Below, piece by piece: positions 9,939-19,222 of a stretch of DNA of 64,000 bases. Origin of the DNA: Saprospiraceae bacterium UBA2329 (GTDB lineage: Bacteria; Bacteroidota; Bacteroidia; Chitinophagales; Saprospiraceae); the NCBI GenBank assembly GCA_002344975.1, contig DDUV01000102.1, positions 4,301 to 68,300 of the forward strand. The letters are read 5' to 3'. The first letter of the stretch is position 1; every line of letters begins with the position of its first letter. Position numbers and translations under genes: made by a program. Below the pieces are notes generated by a model that did not search any database, had not been told where the DNA came from, and was given only the letters and a program-made list of their open reading frames with translations.

Positions 9939-10292
9939 TCAGCGCTTCATTTGAGCCAATTCGCCCATCAAATAAAGCCGCTCGGCACTTTTGGATTCCA
10001 TAAAATCAGTAAGCATAAGCATTTCCTCCCTTTCTCTCTCAGATAGGGTATCTGCCTGTTGCTTTCTGTTTAATTGTCGGTACCGGCGAACAGTGGAAGC
10101 TGGAATAATTTCCTTTATCAGTTGGAGAAGTTCCTTTTCCCGCTCAGTTTCAGCGTAGTCGCTTCTGGACGAAAGCAATTGATGGATGCGATCTGATACC
10201 AATTTCAGGTCTCCTGTTTCCAATGAAGATAAACTGCTCACCAAGTCGTCTAACCCTACTTGAACTCCTTTGCGAATTTCTACTGCCGGCAT
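9939..10292 (-). CDS. Small conserved charged protein of unknown function
   Basis: A 117-residue soluble, mostly helical protein rich in Glu, Arg and Leu. The ORF could extend to 10340, but a TTG-N20-TATTTTTG promoter lies at 10310-10340, inside that extension, so the ATG at 10292 (MPAVEIRKGVQVGL) is chosen. The pattern of a short beta-like start, a helical middle with LLQLIKEIIP, and an ending like AERLYLMGELAQMKR recalls a small-protein family found in cyanobacteria and Bacteroidota, often beside HNH nuclease genes; that is from memory and no nuclease gene is present here. No catalytic motif is visible. Function unknown. Confidence 0.7.
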   Translation of the reverse strand: MPAVEIRKGVQVGLDDLVSSLSSLETGDLKLVSDRIHQLLSSRSDYAETEREKELLQLIKEIIPASTVRRYRQLNRKQQADTLSEREREEMLMLTDFMESKSAERLYLMGELAQMKR

Positions 10293-10309
10293 ATTGTCTA
10301 TGTTTTGTG

Positions 10310-10340
10310 CAAAAATAATGGATATGAACGATATATGCAA
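10310..10340 (-). promoter_or_regulatory. Promoter of the small gene at 9939-10292
   Basis: On the minus strand, TTG at 10340-10338 is followed after 20 bases by TATTTTTG at 10317-10310. Both boxes and their spacing match the Bacteroidota -33/-7 consensus. The -7 box ends 17 bases before the chosen ATG. Confidence 0.7.
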
Positions 10341-10373
10341 GATTCTTGCGGCAACCTGCCATTGGCATTTTTT

Positions 10374-13300
10374 TTAAAATTTCACCAATCGTTGTCTGCT
10401 GACATGCCCCCGCCCGTCATAAAGCCCCAGCCAGTACAGTCCGGCGGGCAAGTCCTCAATGCTCAACTCATGCCGATCTCCGGAAGGCCATACTTCCTTG
10501 CGCAGCAAGCGACCCTGTGCATCGAACAGCCATACCTCGCGGGTGCTGTGCGGCATATTTTCCGATAAAGTCAAGGTGATGAAATCGCCGGCGGGATTGG
10601 GGTGCAGGCTGAAAACAGAAGGACAGCGTCCGCTCAGATGGCGGATAACGGAATAGGATTTCCGACCGTCAAAATCATTTTCCGCTATGCGGTAATACGC
10701 TTTTGTCGAGCCGATCTCCGTGTCGGTAAACGAGTATGCGGAGGCCTGACCACGAGCCGCTACCCGCCCGATGGTCGTGAAATGCCGCCCGTCGAAACTG
10801 CGCTGTACCTCAAAGTGGGAAGCGTTGGTTTCTGCGCCTGTTCGCCAGTTCAATACCACCGAACAACCATCTTCCCGGCCTTCAAAAGCCACCCATTCTA
10901 CCGCCAGCACGGGGTTCACCGTCACCGGCGGCGTGTAGCAATGTATGTTGCTGTTCAGAACGCTCCACTTGGGCGCGGGCGGATTGCTGCCGTCGTGGTT
11001 GATGTCTTCCAGTGCGCCCCATGAGCCATAGATGGATTCTCGAACAGAAGCCAGTGTGAACGCCATTGCCAATGAGGAACCCCAGCGGCGCAGGCTGTCC
11101 AATACTTCGTTGTACAGCAGGGCAATGTTGGGATCAATTTGGGCATCATAAACGGCTTGCTGGAAGGGCACGGTAGCCGGATTGCTGGTCATGTGTTGGC
11201 CGCCTTCGTATTCCACCACGCCTTTGCCGTACATTTTGGCATCCCGGTACTGTTGCCGGAAGGCGGAAGCGGCAGTTCTCCAGTTGCTGATGCTGCAATC
11301 CAGCACGTCTTGCGGTGTGACGATAGAGCCTTCGCAGGCGCTGCCGGAGTAGCCGAAGTACCAGGTGGGCGATAGGAAATCGAAGCCGTCTTTGATGTAG
11401 GCCATCATTTGCTGGCTGATCCAGGGATTGACGGCCTGCGTGCCGAGTACGCGCTTCACACGGCCGCTCTGAGCGCCGAACACCTGCGTCCAGATGTCGA
11501 AAACGCGCTTGCTGAAATACGCATATTTCTGAGGATGAGACAGATGTGCCGGCCCGTTGTCGTTGACCCAGTGGGCCTGTGAGAACTGCCAGTTCCATAC
11601 CTCGTTGGAATATTCGAGATAAATGTTTGCGCCGGCGTGCAGTTGATTGCGGAACAGCGTCGCCATTTGGGTGATGTAGTTTTCCGAGGCCTGGTGCGGT
11701 ACGCAAATCCAGACATCTTTTTGGAGGCGGTTGGCCAAGGCGATCATCCATTCATACGCTACGCCGTCGCCTTCGCCCATGGTATGATGGTCGGGGTCGG
11801 TTCGCTGCGACCACTCGCTGAGTTCGCTGCCGTTGGTATGCCCCCAGTCCATGAAACGCAAGGTGGTGAAGCGGTTCACTTTTTCCAAAAATACGTCGTA
11901 GAACGGGTCGCTGAGGTCGTCGGTTTCATGCGCGGCCCTCAGGATTCTGATGTTGCGAATGTGATTGCCCGACTGCGAGGAGGTGATGTGAAACCACTGA
12001 TTGCCCTCACCGAACAGTTGGAAAGCGATTCTGCCCGGCGTGTTGGACGAAACGGTGACCGAGCCTTGCATGCTGATGCTGCCCGCGCCGTCGTAGAGCA
12101 AAACGTACTGACCGGGCGGCAAATGCCCATCGGCAGAAATGACGCAACGCACGATGCTGGCGCCGCGCGAGGTAGTGTAAGGGAGTTGAGTAGGATAGCC
12201 GTTGGCATCCACCGGAATTTGCGACATCACGCCTGAATTCCAGGGGCCGCCGGAAGCATCCGCGGAGAAAAACTCTCCGCTTTCCAACTTGAGATTTTTA
12301 AACGGCCGGATTTTGTTCCAATATGGCGTACCGTCTAAATTCACGCCCAATTGCAGGTCGCAGAGGTTGGGTATCCAGCCGGGCTGTTGCGTGGCGTCGG
12401 TGAAAACCTGCAGGCTGAACACATCCTGACAGCCGTTGGCGCCGCTCACGGTGAGGGTGTAGCTGCCGGCAGAGAGGTTGTTGAACTGGCCGCTGCTTTG
12501 ACTGATGTTGAGGCCGCCGCTGCCTGTGAGTTGAAACTGGCTGCCGTAGGAAGAATTGCAACTGATGCCGCCGTTGTTTTGTCCCGGTGATGCCGGACTG
12601 CTCAAGGCCACCGCCGAACCGCAGGGGAATTGCCCGTCGGCATCCCGCACCACGATCCATTGCGCGCTGCCGGACTGGTCGCCACAGTTGTCGGTCACGG
12701 TGAGCGTCACCTGATAGTAGCCCGGATTTTGGAAGGTATAGCTCGGATTTTGGGCGCTACTGCTGCCGCCGTCGCCGAATTGCCATTGCCGGGAACTGAT
12801 TGTCCCGTCGGCATCCGAAGAGGCGCTGCTGTTGAATTGCACCTGAAAAGGCGCGTTGCCGTCGGCGGCGCTGCTGGTGAAAGAGGCCACAGGTAGTTGA
12901 TTGACAAACACATCGGCATCGGGAGTGGCGCAGCGGTAAGAGGCTGCCATGCGGATTTCGTCCAAGCGCCCGTTTCCGGCACTGCTGCCCGCATAAAAGG
13001 CCATTGCTGTGAGAGAGAGCGGCGTTTGTACCGCCTGCACCAAAGTCGGCGCCGGCTCGGTATCGCCCAAGTCGGCGGGGTTGACATACAGGCTGATGGT
13101 GTGCTGGTTATTGGAGCCGAAGGCAATTTTCATCACCAACAGGCTCGTCGTGCCGATGCTCACGGGTACGGTCGTCTGGTAGTAATTGTCCTCCACGCGC
13201 AAGGTCCAGTAGCGGGTACCTCCGTTGTCGGAGTGCGAGCCGAAATAGCCCATCGCCACCCGGTTTTGATGGAAATACCAGGGGATATTGCTGCGGTGCA

Positions 13301-13733
13301 GGCCCAGCCACACTTCTTCGTTGTTGTTTTGGTCTTTGCTCAGCAAGGCCGCCACATACAGATCGCGCCCGGCTAAGCCGATGCCGTCGTTGGACAAAAA
13401 ACTCGCGAACGGCCCTCCGGCAGAAACGTCTATCATGCGCCCGGCGGTGAGGTAGGATCGCGAACCCGATGCTGCCGTACCGGATGTTTGCAAGTCACTG
13501 TAAGTCAGTCCGGTACCGGTTGTCTGGTAACCCGGTACATCGGTGTTGTTGCCTTGCACATCCCAACCCTGCGACCAGCCGCTGCCGCCTACCTGCGCGT
13601 GCAGGGGCGCATTCGCCGGGTATTGAAATCCTTCATAGGCCATGATGAAACAAGCGCCGGGGCAGCCGCCCTGTGCCTGCGCGACAGCAGCGTAAAATAG
13701 GACGGAGAGCAGGGTGAGGATGCGTGTGAACAT
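10374..13733 (-). CDS. Secreted multidomain protein with lectin-like, PKD and GH-A-like domains and T9SS sorting domain
   Basis: A 1119-residue exported protein. After a signal peptide (MFTRILTLLSVLFYAAVAQA) comes a concanavalin-like beta-sandwich region (about 25-270, with RLDEIRMA near its end), a PKD domain (about 283-365; WQFGDGGSSSAQNPSYTF), a short Ig-like segment, and a large central domain (about 560-920) resembling clan GH-A TIM-barrels. YLEYSNEVWNW near residue 709 has the Asn-Glu pair of GH-A acid/base residues, and VVEYEGGQH near 842 could hold the nucleophile. The end (about 1040-1119; FSLHPNPAGDFITLTL) is a type A T9SS sorting domain. A role in surface or secreted glycan breakdown is inferred; no substrate can be named. 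It is transcribed divergently from the gene at 13859. Confidence 0.8.
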   Translation of the reverse strand: MFTRILTLLSVLFYAAVAQAQGGCPGACFIMAYEGFQYPANAPLHAQVGGSGWSQGWDVQGNNTDVPGYQTTGTGLTYSDLQTSGTAASGSRSYLTAGRMIDVSAGGPFASFLSNDGIGLAGRDLYVAALLSKDQNNNEEVWLGLHRSNIPWYFHQNRVAMGYFGSHSDNGGTRYWTLRVEDNYYQTTVPVSIGTTSLLVMKIAFGSNNQHTISLYVNPADLGDTEPAPTLVQAVQTPLSLTAMAFYAGSSAGNGRLDEIRMAASYRCATPDADVFVNQLPVASFTSSAADGNAPFQVQFNSSASSDADGTISSRQWQFGDGGSSSAQNPSYTFQNPGYYQVTLTVTDNCGDQSGSAQWIVVRDADGQFPCGSAVALSSPASPGQNNGGISCNSSYGSQFQLTGSGGLNISQSSGQFNNLSAGSYTLTVSGANGCQDVFSLQVFTDATQQPGWIPNLCDLQLGVNLDGTPYWNKIRPFKNLKLESGEFFSADASGGPWNSGVMSQIPVDANGYPTQLPYTTSRGASIVRCVISADGHLPPGQYVLLYDGAGSISMQGSVTVSSNTPGRIAFQLFGEGNQWFHITSSQSGNHIRNIRILRAAHETDDLSDPFYDVFLEKVNRFTTLRFMDWGHTNGSELSEWSQRTDPDHHTMGEGDGVAYEWMIALANRLQKDVWICVPHQASENYITQMATLFRNQLHAGANIYLEYSNEVWNWQFSQAHWVNDNGPAHLSHPQKYAYFSKRVFDIWTQVFGAQSGRVKRVLGTQAVNPWISQQMMAYIKDGFDFLSPTWYFGYSGSACEGSIVTPQDVLDCSISNWRTAASAFRQQYRDAKMYGKGVVEYEGGQHMTSNPATVPFQQAVYDAQIDPNIALLYNEVLDSLRRWGSSLAMAFTLASVRESIYGSWGALEDINHDGSNPPAPKWSVLNSNIHCYTPPVTVNPVLAVEWVAFEGREDGCSVVLNWRTGAETNASHFEVQRSFDGRHFTTIGRVAARGQASAYSFTDTEIGSTKAYYRIAENDFDGRKSYSVIRHLSGRCPSVFSLHPNPAGDFITLTLSENMPHSTREVWLFDAQGRLLRKEVWPSGDRHELSIEDLPAGLYWLGLYDGRGHVSRQRLVKF

Positions 13734-13858
13734 GATTTTGAGAAGCGGAGATTGGTTGATTGATGGGGCAAAGAACGGGGTAATTTTTCATTTTTTTGGA
13801 AATCGTGGTTACAACTCATTACACGCATCGCGCATCTTGTTGTTTAAAAAATGATCAA

Positions 13859-14464
13859 ATGAGAATCGCCGTGATTGCTTTATTTACCATGTTGCTGATT
13901 GACAAAGTAGGATTTACTCAAAAAACGCTTCCGCCTTTACCACCGCCGCCGCCTAAGATAGGAGCTTACGACACAACGATTCTACAAGGTTATATCGCTG
14001 AGAAAATCGCATTGAAAGAGCGGGAGGAAAAATTGGTTGCTGCTCTGTTGGCGGAAATCAGAAATACCGCGCATCCTGAACTGAAAGAAAGGCTGATTCT
14101 ATTACTGGGGGATTTCGATAATGAGGAGGCAACCAGATTTTTGGTAAATAACCTCACCTACCGGAGCAGATATGTAGAAGAAGGAGGCGTTGAGGCTTCT
14201 TTCATGCATTTACCCTGTTTAATGGCACTTATATCAAAAAAATCCTTACATGCTTTACCTTTCATTGAGGAGTACCTTCGAGAGTGTCGGACAAACAGAG
14301 AAATAACCTTACTTTATATGGTGTTGTCTAATTACATCGTCAAACTTAGGTTGGATATTAGGTGGATTAAAGAAATGACACCAAGTGTACCTGAAAATAC
14401 CTGTAAAGAGAAAAATGTAGAAAGATTGATCAGTCATTTAAAACAAAATAGGTTCATTCGATAG
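13859..14464 (+). CDS. Exported helical-repeat-like hypothetical protein
   Basis: A 201-residue protein from the ATG at 13859. An ATG 63 bases earlier is in frame but would bury the signal peptide (MRIAVIALFTMLLIDKVGFTQ). After export the mature start is proline-rich (LPPLPPPPPKIG), then the protein is helical, with pairs of helices such as LKERLILLLGDFDNEEATRFL that resemble HEAT-type repeats. No catalytic residues stand out. It is AT-richer than its neighbours. The convergent gene at 14486-14851 lies only 21 bases away. Function unknown. Confidence 0.65.
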   Translation: MRIAVIALFTMLLIDKVGFTQKTLPPLPPPPPKIGAYDTTILQGYIAEKIALKEREEKLVAALLAEIRNTAHPELKERLILLLGDFDNEEATRFLVNNLTYRSRYVEEGGVEASFMHLPCLMALISKKSLHALPFIEEYLRECRTNREITLLYMVLSNYIVKLRLDIRWIKEMTPSVPENTCKEKNVERLISHLKQNRFIR

Positions 14465-14485
14465 ACGCTGAAAGACACATATTTT

Positions 14486-14851
14486 TCATAACAACCTCCT
14501 ATGAAAGCGCAACAAATGCTGCGGGTCGCTTTCGTTGTACAGGCAGAGAATGAGCGTGCTGCGTTTGCGGGAATCGGTGGGGAAAATGATTTTCACCGGA
14601 TTGTGAACATAGCCGTTGTCTTCAAACAGGAGGATTTGGCGATTGCGCGTCGGCAGGCGGAACTTGGCCAATTCGCGGGCGTCGCGGGGCAGGGGCACGT
14701 CGCTGTAACCCTCTTCCTTTAAAAACTGGCAAACCATAGCATAGCTCTTCTCTAAGGTGGAGCCGGAAAAAACGGTTTTGTATTCGTAGCCGTCGCATTC
14801 TCCCCCCATGTAGTCGGAGCCTGCCGGGGGGAAATCATCTCGCAGTGCCAT
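14486..14851 (-). CDS. Conserved hypothetical protein, 121 residues
   Basis: A small soluble protein without signal peptide or membrane segment. It is mixed alpha/beta in pattern, with an early Gly-rich DYMGGECDGYEYKTVF segment and a C-terminal LILCLYNESDPQHLLRFH segment. I do not recognise the family. A TACCTTTG -7 box at 14881-14888 lies 30 bases upstream of its ATG on the same strand, which supports its being a real gene. Codon use matches the GC-rich neighbours. Confidence 0.6.
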   Translation of the reverse strand: MALRDDFPPAGSDYMGGECDGYEYKTVFSGSTLEKSYAMVCQFLKEEGYSDVPLPRDARELAKFRLPTRNRQILLFEDNGYVHNPVKIIFPTDSRKRSTLILCLYNESDPQHLLRFHRRLL

Positions 14852-14880
14852 ACGCTTTAGTGCTATTTTGTAAACTGCTG

Positions 14881-14888
14881 CAAAGGTA
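14881..14888 (-). promoter_or_regulatory. -7 box for the gene at 14486-14851
   Basis: The minus strand reads TACCTTTG, an exact TAnnTTTG match, 30 bases upstream of the ATG. No TTG is found at the expected distance. Confidence 0.5.
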
Positions 14889-14976
14889 ATTTCAAAGTTT
14901 ACTTTTGAAAATGAATCCTTTTTCTTTTAGAAAGTCAGGCCAACCGCCGGCGGCCAATAGCCATAAGCCGATACCG

Positions 14977-17187
14977 TCAGGCTTGAGCAGCCGGTAGTTC
15001 CACAAAAAAAGTAGTGCCCGCATTTTCCTCCGTTTCAAACCAAATCTGCCCTTCGGAGGCATCCACGATGTTTTTACACATCGCCAGGCCCAGGCCCATG
15101 CCGGAAGATTTGGTGGTGAAATTGGGGTAAAACACCTTCGCCTGCAAGTCTGCCGCTATGCCCGATCCATTGTCCCGAACAGACAACAAAGCCCGGCCAT
15201 TTTGCACCCGTAGCGCAATGGATACCTCGCCCGGCCGCTCTTCGGGAATGGCCTGTATGGCGTTTTTCACCAGATTGTTGACGACGCGGGTGAGCTGACT
15301 GCGGTCGGCAAATACAAAAACCTCATTGTCAGGTGTTGAGCAAACAATCCGCATATTGCGTTCCGCCTGTTCCAACTCAAACAACCGGCTGATGCTGCGC
15401 GTCAATTCCGCCCAGTCAAAGACCTCCTTTTCCTGCCGGGGCAATTGTGCAAAATTGGAAAACTCCCCGGCGATTTTGGTCAGCGTATCAATTTGTTCGA
15501 TGAGTGTGCCCGCCACGTTGTTGATGAGCGGCAAGGCTTGTTCGGGGTCGTTTTGGTAAGCCCTTTGCAAGTATTGGATGCTCAGTTTCATGGGCGTCAG
15601 CGGGTTTTTGATCTCATGCGCCACCTGCCGGGCCATTTCCCTCCAGGCGCCCTCGCGTTCGGAGCGGCGCAACAATTCCGCACTGCGTTCCACCTCTTCA
15701 ATGGCGCGGTTGTAGGCGTGTACCAACTGCCCGATTTCGTCTTGCCCGCTCCACTCCAAGGGTTCGTTGCGGTCCAATTTCAGTTGTTCCAATTTGTTGC
15801 CGATGACCGCCAAAGGTTGGGTGATCGTATTGCCCACCGCCACCGCCACCGCTAAGGCCGCCAGCAGCAGGAACACATACAAATTGAGCAGGGCAGAGAG
15901 ATAATAGTGCATCATGGCCGGCTCGATGATGCCGAATCTTTGAAAAAAAGTGTAAGAAACCAAGCCCGTGAGTACAAACGCCCCCAATGTGAACGCCGCC
16001 AGCCAGACCTGTATGCGGTTGCGCAGCGATGGCTTGTCTATGAAAGAAAATGCTGAGGCGCCGAACAAAAACCGCAGGCGATGGCCAAGTGCCGCCCATA
16101 ATGCCGTGAGCGCCGTGAGCAGGATGAAAATGCCGGAAAAAAGCGATGCCAACGACAGTACATCCGGAGTTGGCGGCGCATCGGGTCGCCATAGCAAAGA
16201 AGCTTCATTGCCCGATAAATCGGCCGGTATGCGCAGCAATACCCTGTACCCCTGGGCGTCGTTCAGGATGACCAAATCAGGTACTTTGCCGCTCCGGTAA
16301 GCTTCTGTTTGCTCGTAAGAGCGCCCCTCGATGATGGATTGTTTCAACCGGGGATTGCCCGCCTGAATACTTTCTAAGCGATAGTTGTCCTTCAGGTAGG
16401 GGAGACGCTCCAACAATGGTGCAATCCCCCCCCTGAGGACTTCCTCCTGTACCGTGAAGGGTACGGGCGTGGAAAGAAGTGTAAGTAAGGTATCTTTTTC
16501 GGAGATGTCCCGGGCCAATTGCCGAAAATCTCCGACGGCTTTAGGAGGCTGTGGATCAGATAAAACCGCTTCTGTAAAGTAAAATGACTGCTTGATTTTC
16601 AGCTTTCCAAAACTACTGACGCCGTACGCAGCGCCTGCCGACAACACGGCTATCCAAACCGCCAGCCAGGTCAAATTGAGCGAGCGGCGTTCGAGAAAAA
16701 GGTCGAACAAACCGAGAAAGGCCAATAATAGCAGTCCTGTGCTTACCAACGACAACTCCGGCAATACCCAATATGCTACGGGCAGGGCAGCTGCAATACC
16801 GGCCAACAAACTTTTCATTCGGGAAACGGAGGGCAGACCGCTGCTTTCTACCTCCATCAGCAAGCGATGCACCACTACAAACAGCAGCTGAAGCCATACG
16901 GCAATGTTCAGCACGTAAAGCAATCCGGCTTTTCCTGCGCTGAAAATGGGGTAAAACCCCAAGATGGTATCCGACCGGACGACCATCGTTTTTAAAACCG
17001 CCAACACGCTCAACACTGCAAGCGAGGCCGAAAAATAGACGACAACGGAACGAAAAACTGGGTTTTTATGCTGAATCAAGCGGGGAGGAAACCTGCGATA
17101 CGCCATCAAAACAACGGCCAATGCCAACAGCGAAGCCGCTATGCCTGATACGCCATTCCACAACCACATTTCGGGCAGGTCTGCCAT
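14977..17187 (-). CDS. Membrane-bound sensor histidine kinase, NtrY-like
   Basis: A 736-residue two-component sensor. The N-terminal 200 residues hold several membrane segments, a periplasmic-type sensor region follows, then two more membrane segments around 350-440 and a HAMP linker (TQPLAVIGNKLEQL). The dimerisation helix has the phospho-acceptor His in MARQVAHEIKNPLTPMK (near 520). The ATPase domain has the N box NLVKNAIQAIPE, the G1 box VRDNGSGIAAD and the G2 box TTKSSGMGLGLAM. The layout is that of NtrY-type kinases, which partner with NtrC-type sigma-54 regulators, yet no response regulator gene is adjacent. The signal sensed is unknown. A 405-base repeat-rich spacer lies upstream. Confidence 0.85.
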   Translation of the reverse strand: MADLPEMWLWNGVSGIAASLLALAVVLMAYRRFPPRLIQHKNPVFRSVVVYFSASLAVLSVLAVLKTMVVRSDTILGFYPIFSAGKAGLLYVLNIAVWLQLLFVVVHRLLMEVESSGLPSVSRMKSLLAGIAAALPVAYWVLPELSLVSTGLLLLAFLGLFDLFLERRSLNLTWLAVWIAVLSAGAAYGVSSFGKLKIKQSFYFTEAVLSDPQPPKAVGDFRQLARDISEKDTLLTLLSTPVPFTVQEEVLRGGIAPLLERLPYLKDNYRLESIQAGNPRLKQSIIEGRSYEQTEAYRSGKVPDLVILNDAQGYRVLLRIPADLSGNEASLLWRPDAPPTPDVLSLASLFSGIFILLTALTALWAALGHRLRFLFGASAFSFIDKPSLRNRIQVWLAAFTLGAFVLTGLVSYTFFQRFGIIEPAMMHYYLSALLNLYVFLLLAALAVAVAVGNTITQPLAVIGNKLEQLKLDRNEPLEWSGQDEIGQLVHAYNRAIEEVERSAELLRRSEREGAWREMARQVAHEIKNPLTPMKLSIQYLQRAYQNDPEQALPLINNVAGTLIEQIDTLTKIAGEFSNFAQLPRQEKEVFDWAELTRSISRLFELEQAERNMRIVCSTPDNEVFVFADRSQLTRVVNNLVKNAIQAIPEERPGEVSIALRVQNGRALLSVRDNGSGIAADLQAKVFYPNFTTKSSGMGLGLAMCKNIVDASEGQIWFETEENAGTTFFVELPAAQA

Positions 17188-17592
17188 ACTCGCTTATTTG
17201 AAGCGCTAATGTAAGGAGAGAGTTTGGGATTTTGGAGGTTTCGGGTTGGAACGGGGGTTGTTTCGGGTTCAAGGTTTCGGGTTTCATCCGCCGAAGCCTT
17301 GGCGAAGGCGGGTTCAATGTTGGAACGGCTGCTGGCTACTGGCCACAAGCTACAAGCTGCAAAGCGCGAGTTGCTGATGGGCGCGGGGTTTCGGGTTTCA
17401 TCCGCCGTAGCCTTGGCGAAGGCGGGTTCGCGTTTCAGTTTTCCCTCTCGTTCGCGGGATTTCGCGTGTTTCGCGTTCAAGGTTTCGGGTTGGAGCTGTG
17501 TTGCCTCGCATTCGCGGATTTTCACATTATTCGCTAAAATTCGCGTTCTGTGTTTCGGGTTCGCGGGTAGAAACCGCCTACCGAGAAACAGC
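17188..17592. repeat. Repeat-rich spacer with two 43-base direct repeats
   Basis: No gene is supported here. A 43-base sequence occurs at 17273-17315 and 17387-17429 with one mismatch, and its core GCCTTGGCGAAGGC can fold. Eighteen bases of the same element occur inverted at 63983-64000, at the right edge of the window. Between the copies, 17328-17351 matches bases 28-51 of the window in inverted orientation. Phrases such as TTTCGGGTT and TTCGCG recur many times. This looks like a site where several dispersed repeats have accumulated. Confidence 0.65.
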
Positions 17593-18603
17593 TCACACAT
17601 TCATCAAACCGCACAACTCCTTCACCTCCCGCACCGTTTGGCGGGCCTGTTCACGGATGCGCGCCGACGAAGCCTTTACTTGCTCTTTTACCGCCTTTTT
17701 ATCAGACAGGAGTTCGGCCCTGCGCGCTCTGGCAGGATTGCTGATGGCCACCAGTCCCTCCGCCACAGCTTCTTTCAGGTCAACGTATTTCAGCGTGCCG
17801 GAGCGATAGTTCTCCATAAGCGCTTCGTGGGCCTCCATGCGACCGGCTGCCCGAAGCAGGGCAAACAGATTTTCCACGCCGGCGCTCATCACGCCTTCCT
17901 GCGCCGGCCCGGTATCGGTCACGGCAGAGGCTATTTGCTTGCGAATGCGCGCCTCATCGGCAAAGAGGTCAATATTGTGCTTCTCGCCGAGGCTGGCACT
18001 CATTTTGCGTGTGGGTTCAGCCGTGGACATCACCTTGGGGATTTCCGCCCACAGCGGTTCCGGCAGCACGAAGTACTCCTTGCCCACCTGCGCATTGAAG
18101 CGCTGCGCAATGTTGCGCGACAATTCCAAATGCTGCTCCTGATCTTTGCCCACCGGCACATAATCGGCCCGGTAAATCAGAATATCGGCAGCCTGCAAAA
18201 CGGGGTAATCCAACAAGCCCGCCGAGATGAAAGCATCTTCCGCGTTTTCCTGATTCTGTTTGCTCTTGTCCTTAAATTGCGTCATCCGGCTCAACTGCCC
18301 ATACGAAGTGAAGCAGTTGAAAATCCAGCACAATTCAGCGTGTTCGGGAATGAGCGATTGGACGAAGAGGTTTTCCGGCTTGATACCGGCAGCTATCAGG
18401 TTGATAATCAAGTCCCAGGATTGCTCGCGCAACTTTTTGGGGTTGAAGGGCATCGTCATGGCGTGGTAGTCCACAACGCCGTAAATGCAGTCGTACTCCT
18501 GTTGCAGCCGCACCCAGTTGCTGATGGCCCCGAAATAGCGGCCAAAATGCAACACGCCGGTGGGCTGAATGGCAGAAAGTACCTGCTTGCGCTTGTTTTC
18601 CAT
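17593..18603 (-). CDS. trpS: Tryptophan-tRNA ligase
   Basis: A 336-residue class I aminoacyl-tRNA synthetase, a usual length for bacterial TrpS. It charges tRNA-Trp in the cytoplasm. The N-terminal LSAIQPTGVLHFGRYFGAIS carries the HIGH-equivalent, GKDQEQHLELSRNIA is the conserved tRNA/ATP-binding helix, and RKMSASLGE is the KMSKS-equivalent loop. It starts 33 bases after ridA ends and lies last in the yceD-rpmF-ridA-trpS series on the same strand, so it is probably part of that operon. Confidence 0.95.
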   Translation of the reverse strand: MENKRKQVLSAIQPTGVLHFGRYFGAISNWVRLQQEYDCIYGVVDYHAMTMPFNPKKLREQSWDLIINLIAAGIKPENLFVQSLIPEHAELCWIFNCFTSYGQLSRMTQFKDKSKQNQENAEDAFISAGLLDYPVLQAADILIYRADYVPVGKDQEQHLELSRNIAQRFNAQVGKEYFVLPEPLWAEIPKVMSTAEPTRKMSASLGEKHNIDLFADEARIRKQIASAVTDTGPAQEGVMSAGVENLFALLRAAGRMEAHEALMENYRSGTLKYVDLKEAVAEGLVAISNPARARRAELLSDKKAVKEQVKASSARIREQARQTVREVKELCGLMNV

Positions 18604-18636
18604 GACTGAAGCTGCTTGGATTTTGATTTTCGGAGT

Positions 18637-19020
18637 TTAGGACAAAACTGCCGTTACCGAAATTTCAATATTGACGAATTTGGGCAAGTTGGCCACTTCC
18701 ACCAACTCCCGTGCAGGAGCCGTGTCGTCGTTGAAATATTCGGCATACACGCCATTGATGCGGCCAAAGTTGTGCATGTCTTTCACAAACACGCTCACCT
18801 TCACCACATGCTCGAACGTCAGCCCGGCAGCCTCCAGAATGGCTTTGATGTTTTCCATCACCTGCCGCGTCTCCGACTCAATATCGCCCGTCACCAAGTC
18901 GCCCGTAGCCGGATTGAGGGCAATCTGACCCGAAGCGTACAAGGTGTTGTTGGCTATAATGGCCTGATTATAAGGCCCGATGGGCGCCGGAGCGTGATCG
19001 GTGCGAACAATGCGCTTCAT
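18637..19020 (-). CDS. ridA: RidA family reactive-imine deaminase
   Basis: A 127-residue protein of the RidA/YjgF family, which hydrolyses reactive enamine and imine intermediates made by PLP enzymes. It has the expected start with APAPIGPYNQA, the LYASGQIALNPATG strand, and the C-terminal ARELVEVANLPK segment that carries the arginine binding the substrate carboxylate. Its ATG overlaps the rpmF stop as TGATG, suggesting translational coupling. Pairing with a ribosomal protein gene is probably only operon packing. Confidence 0.9.
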   Translation of the reverse strand: MKRIVRTDHAPAPIGPYNQAIIANNTLYASGQIALNPATGDLVTGDIESETRQVMENIKAILEAAGLTFEHVVKVSVFVKDMHNFGRINGVYAEYFNDDTAPARELVEVANLPKFVNIEISVTAVLS

Positions 19021-19214
19021 CAGGCTTCGTCGGCAGTCTTGATCAGCATTTTACCGCGGTAAAACGTGTTGCCGTCGGTGTCCTGATAAGTGCGGTGGTA
19101 CATGTGTACTTCGCCGGTTGATTTGCAGGTGGCCAATTGAGGCATTTCTGCTGCGTGGTGCGTTCTGCGCTTGTTGCGGCGCTGCTTGGAGATTCTACTC
19201 TTAGGATGTGCCAT
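19020..19214 (-). CDS. rpmF: Large ribosomal subunit protein bL32
   Basis: A 64-residue ribosomal protein starting MAHPKSRISKQRRNKRRTHH, the hallmark basic start of bL32. It lies 8 bases downstream of the yceD homologue, an arrangement kept across many bacterial phyla. The zinc-ribbon cysteines of some bL32 proteins are mostly absent (one Cys in ATCKSTGE), as in C-minus forms. Its stop codon overlaps the ridA start. Confidence 0.96.
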   Translation of the reverse strand: MAHPKSRISKQRRNKRRTHHAAEMPQLATCKSTGEVHMYHRTYQDTDGNTFYRGKMLIKTADEA

Positions 19215-19222
19215 TGTATTGA

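Noticed and set aside
17224..18609. 461-codon plus-strand open frame
   Set aside because: Antisense to trpS and running through the repeat spacer; it encodes repeat-derived peptide at the start.
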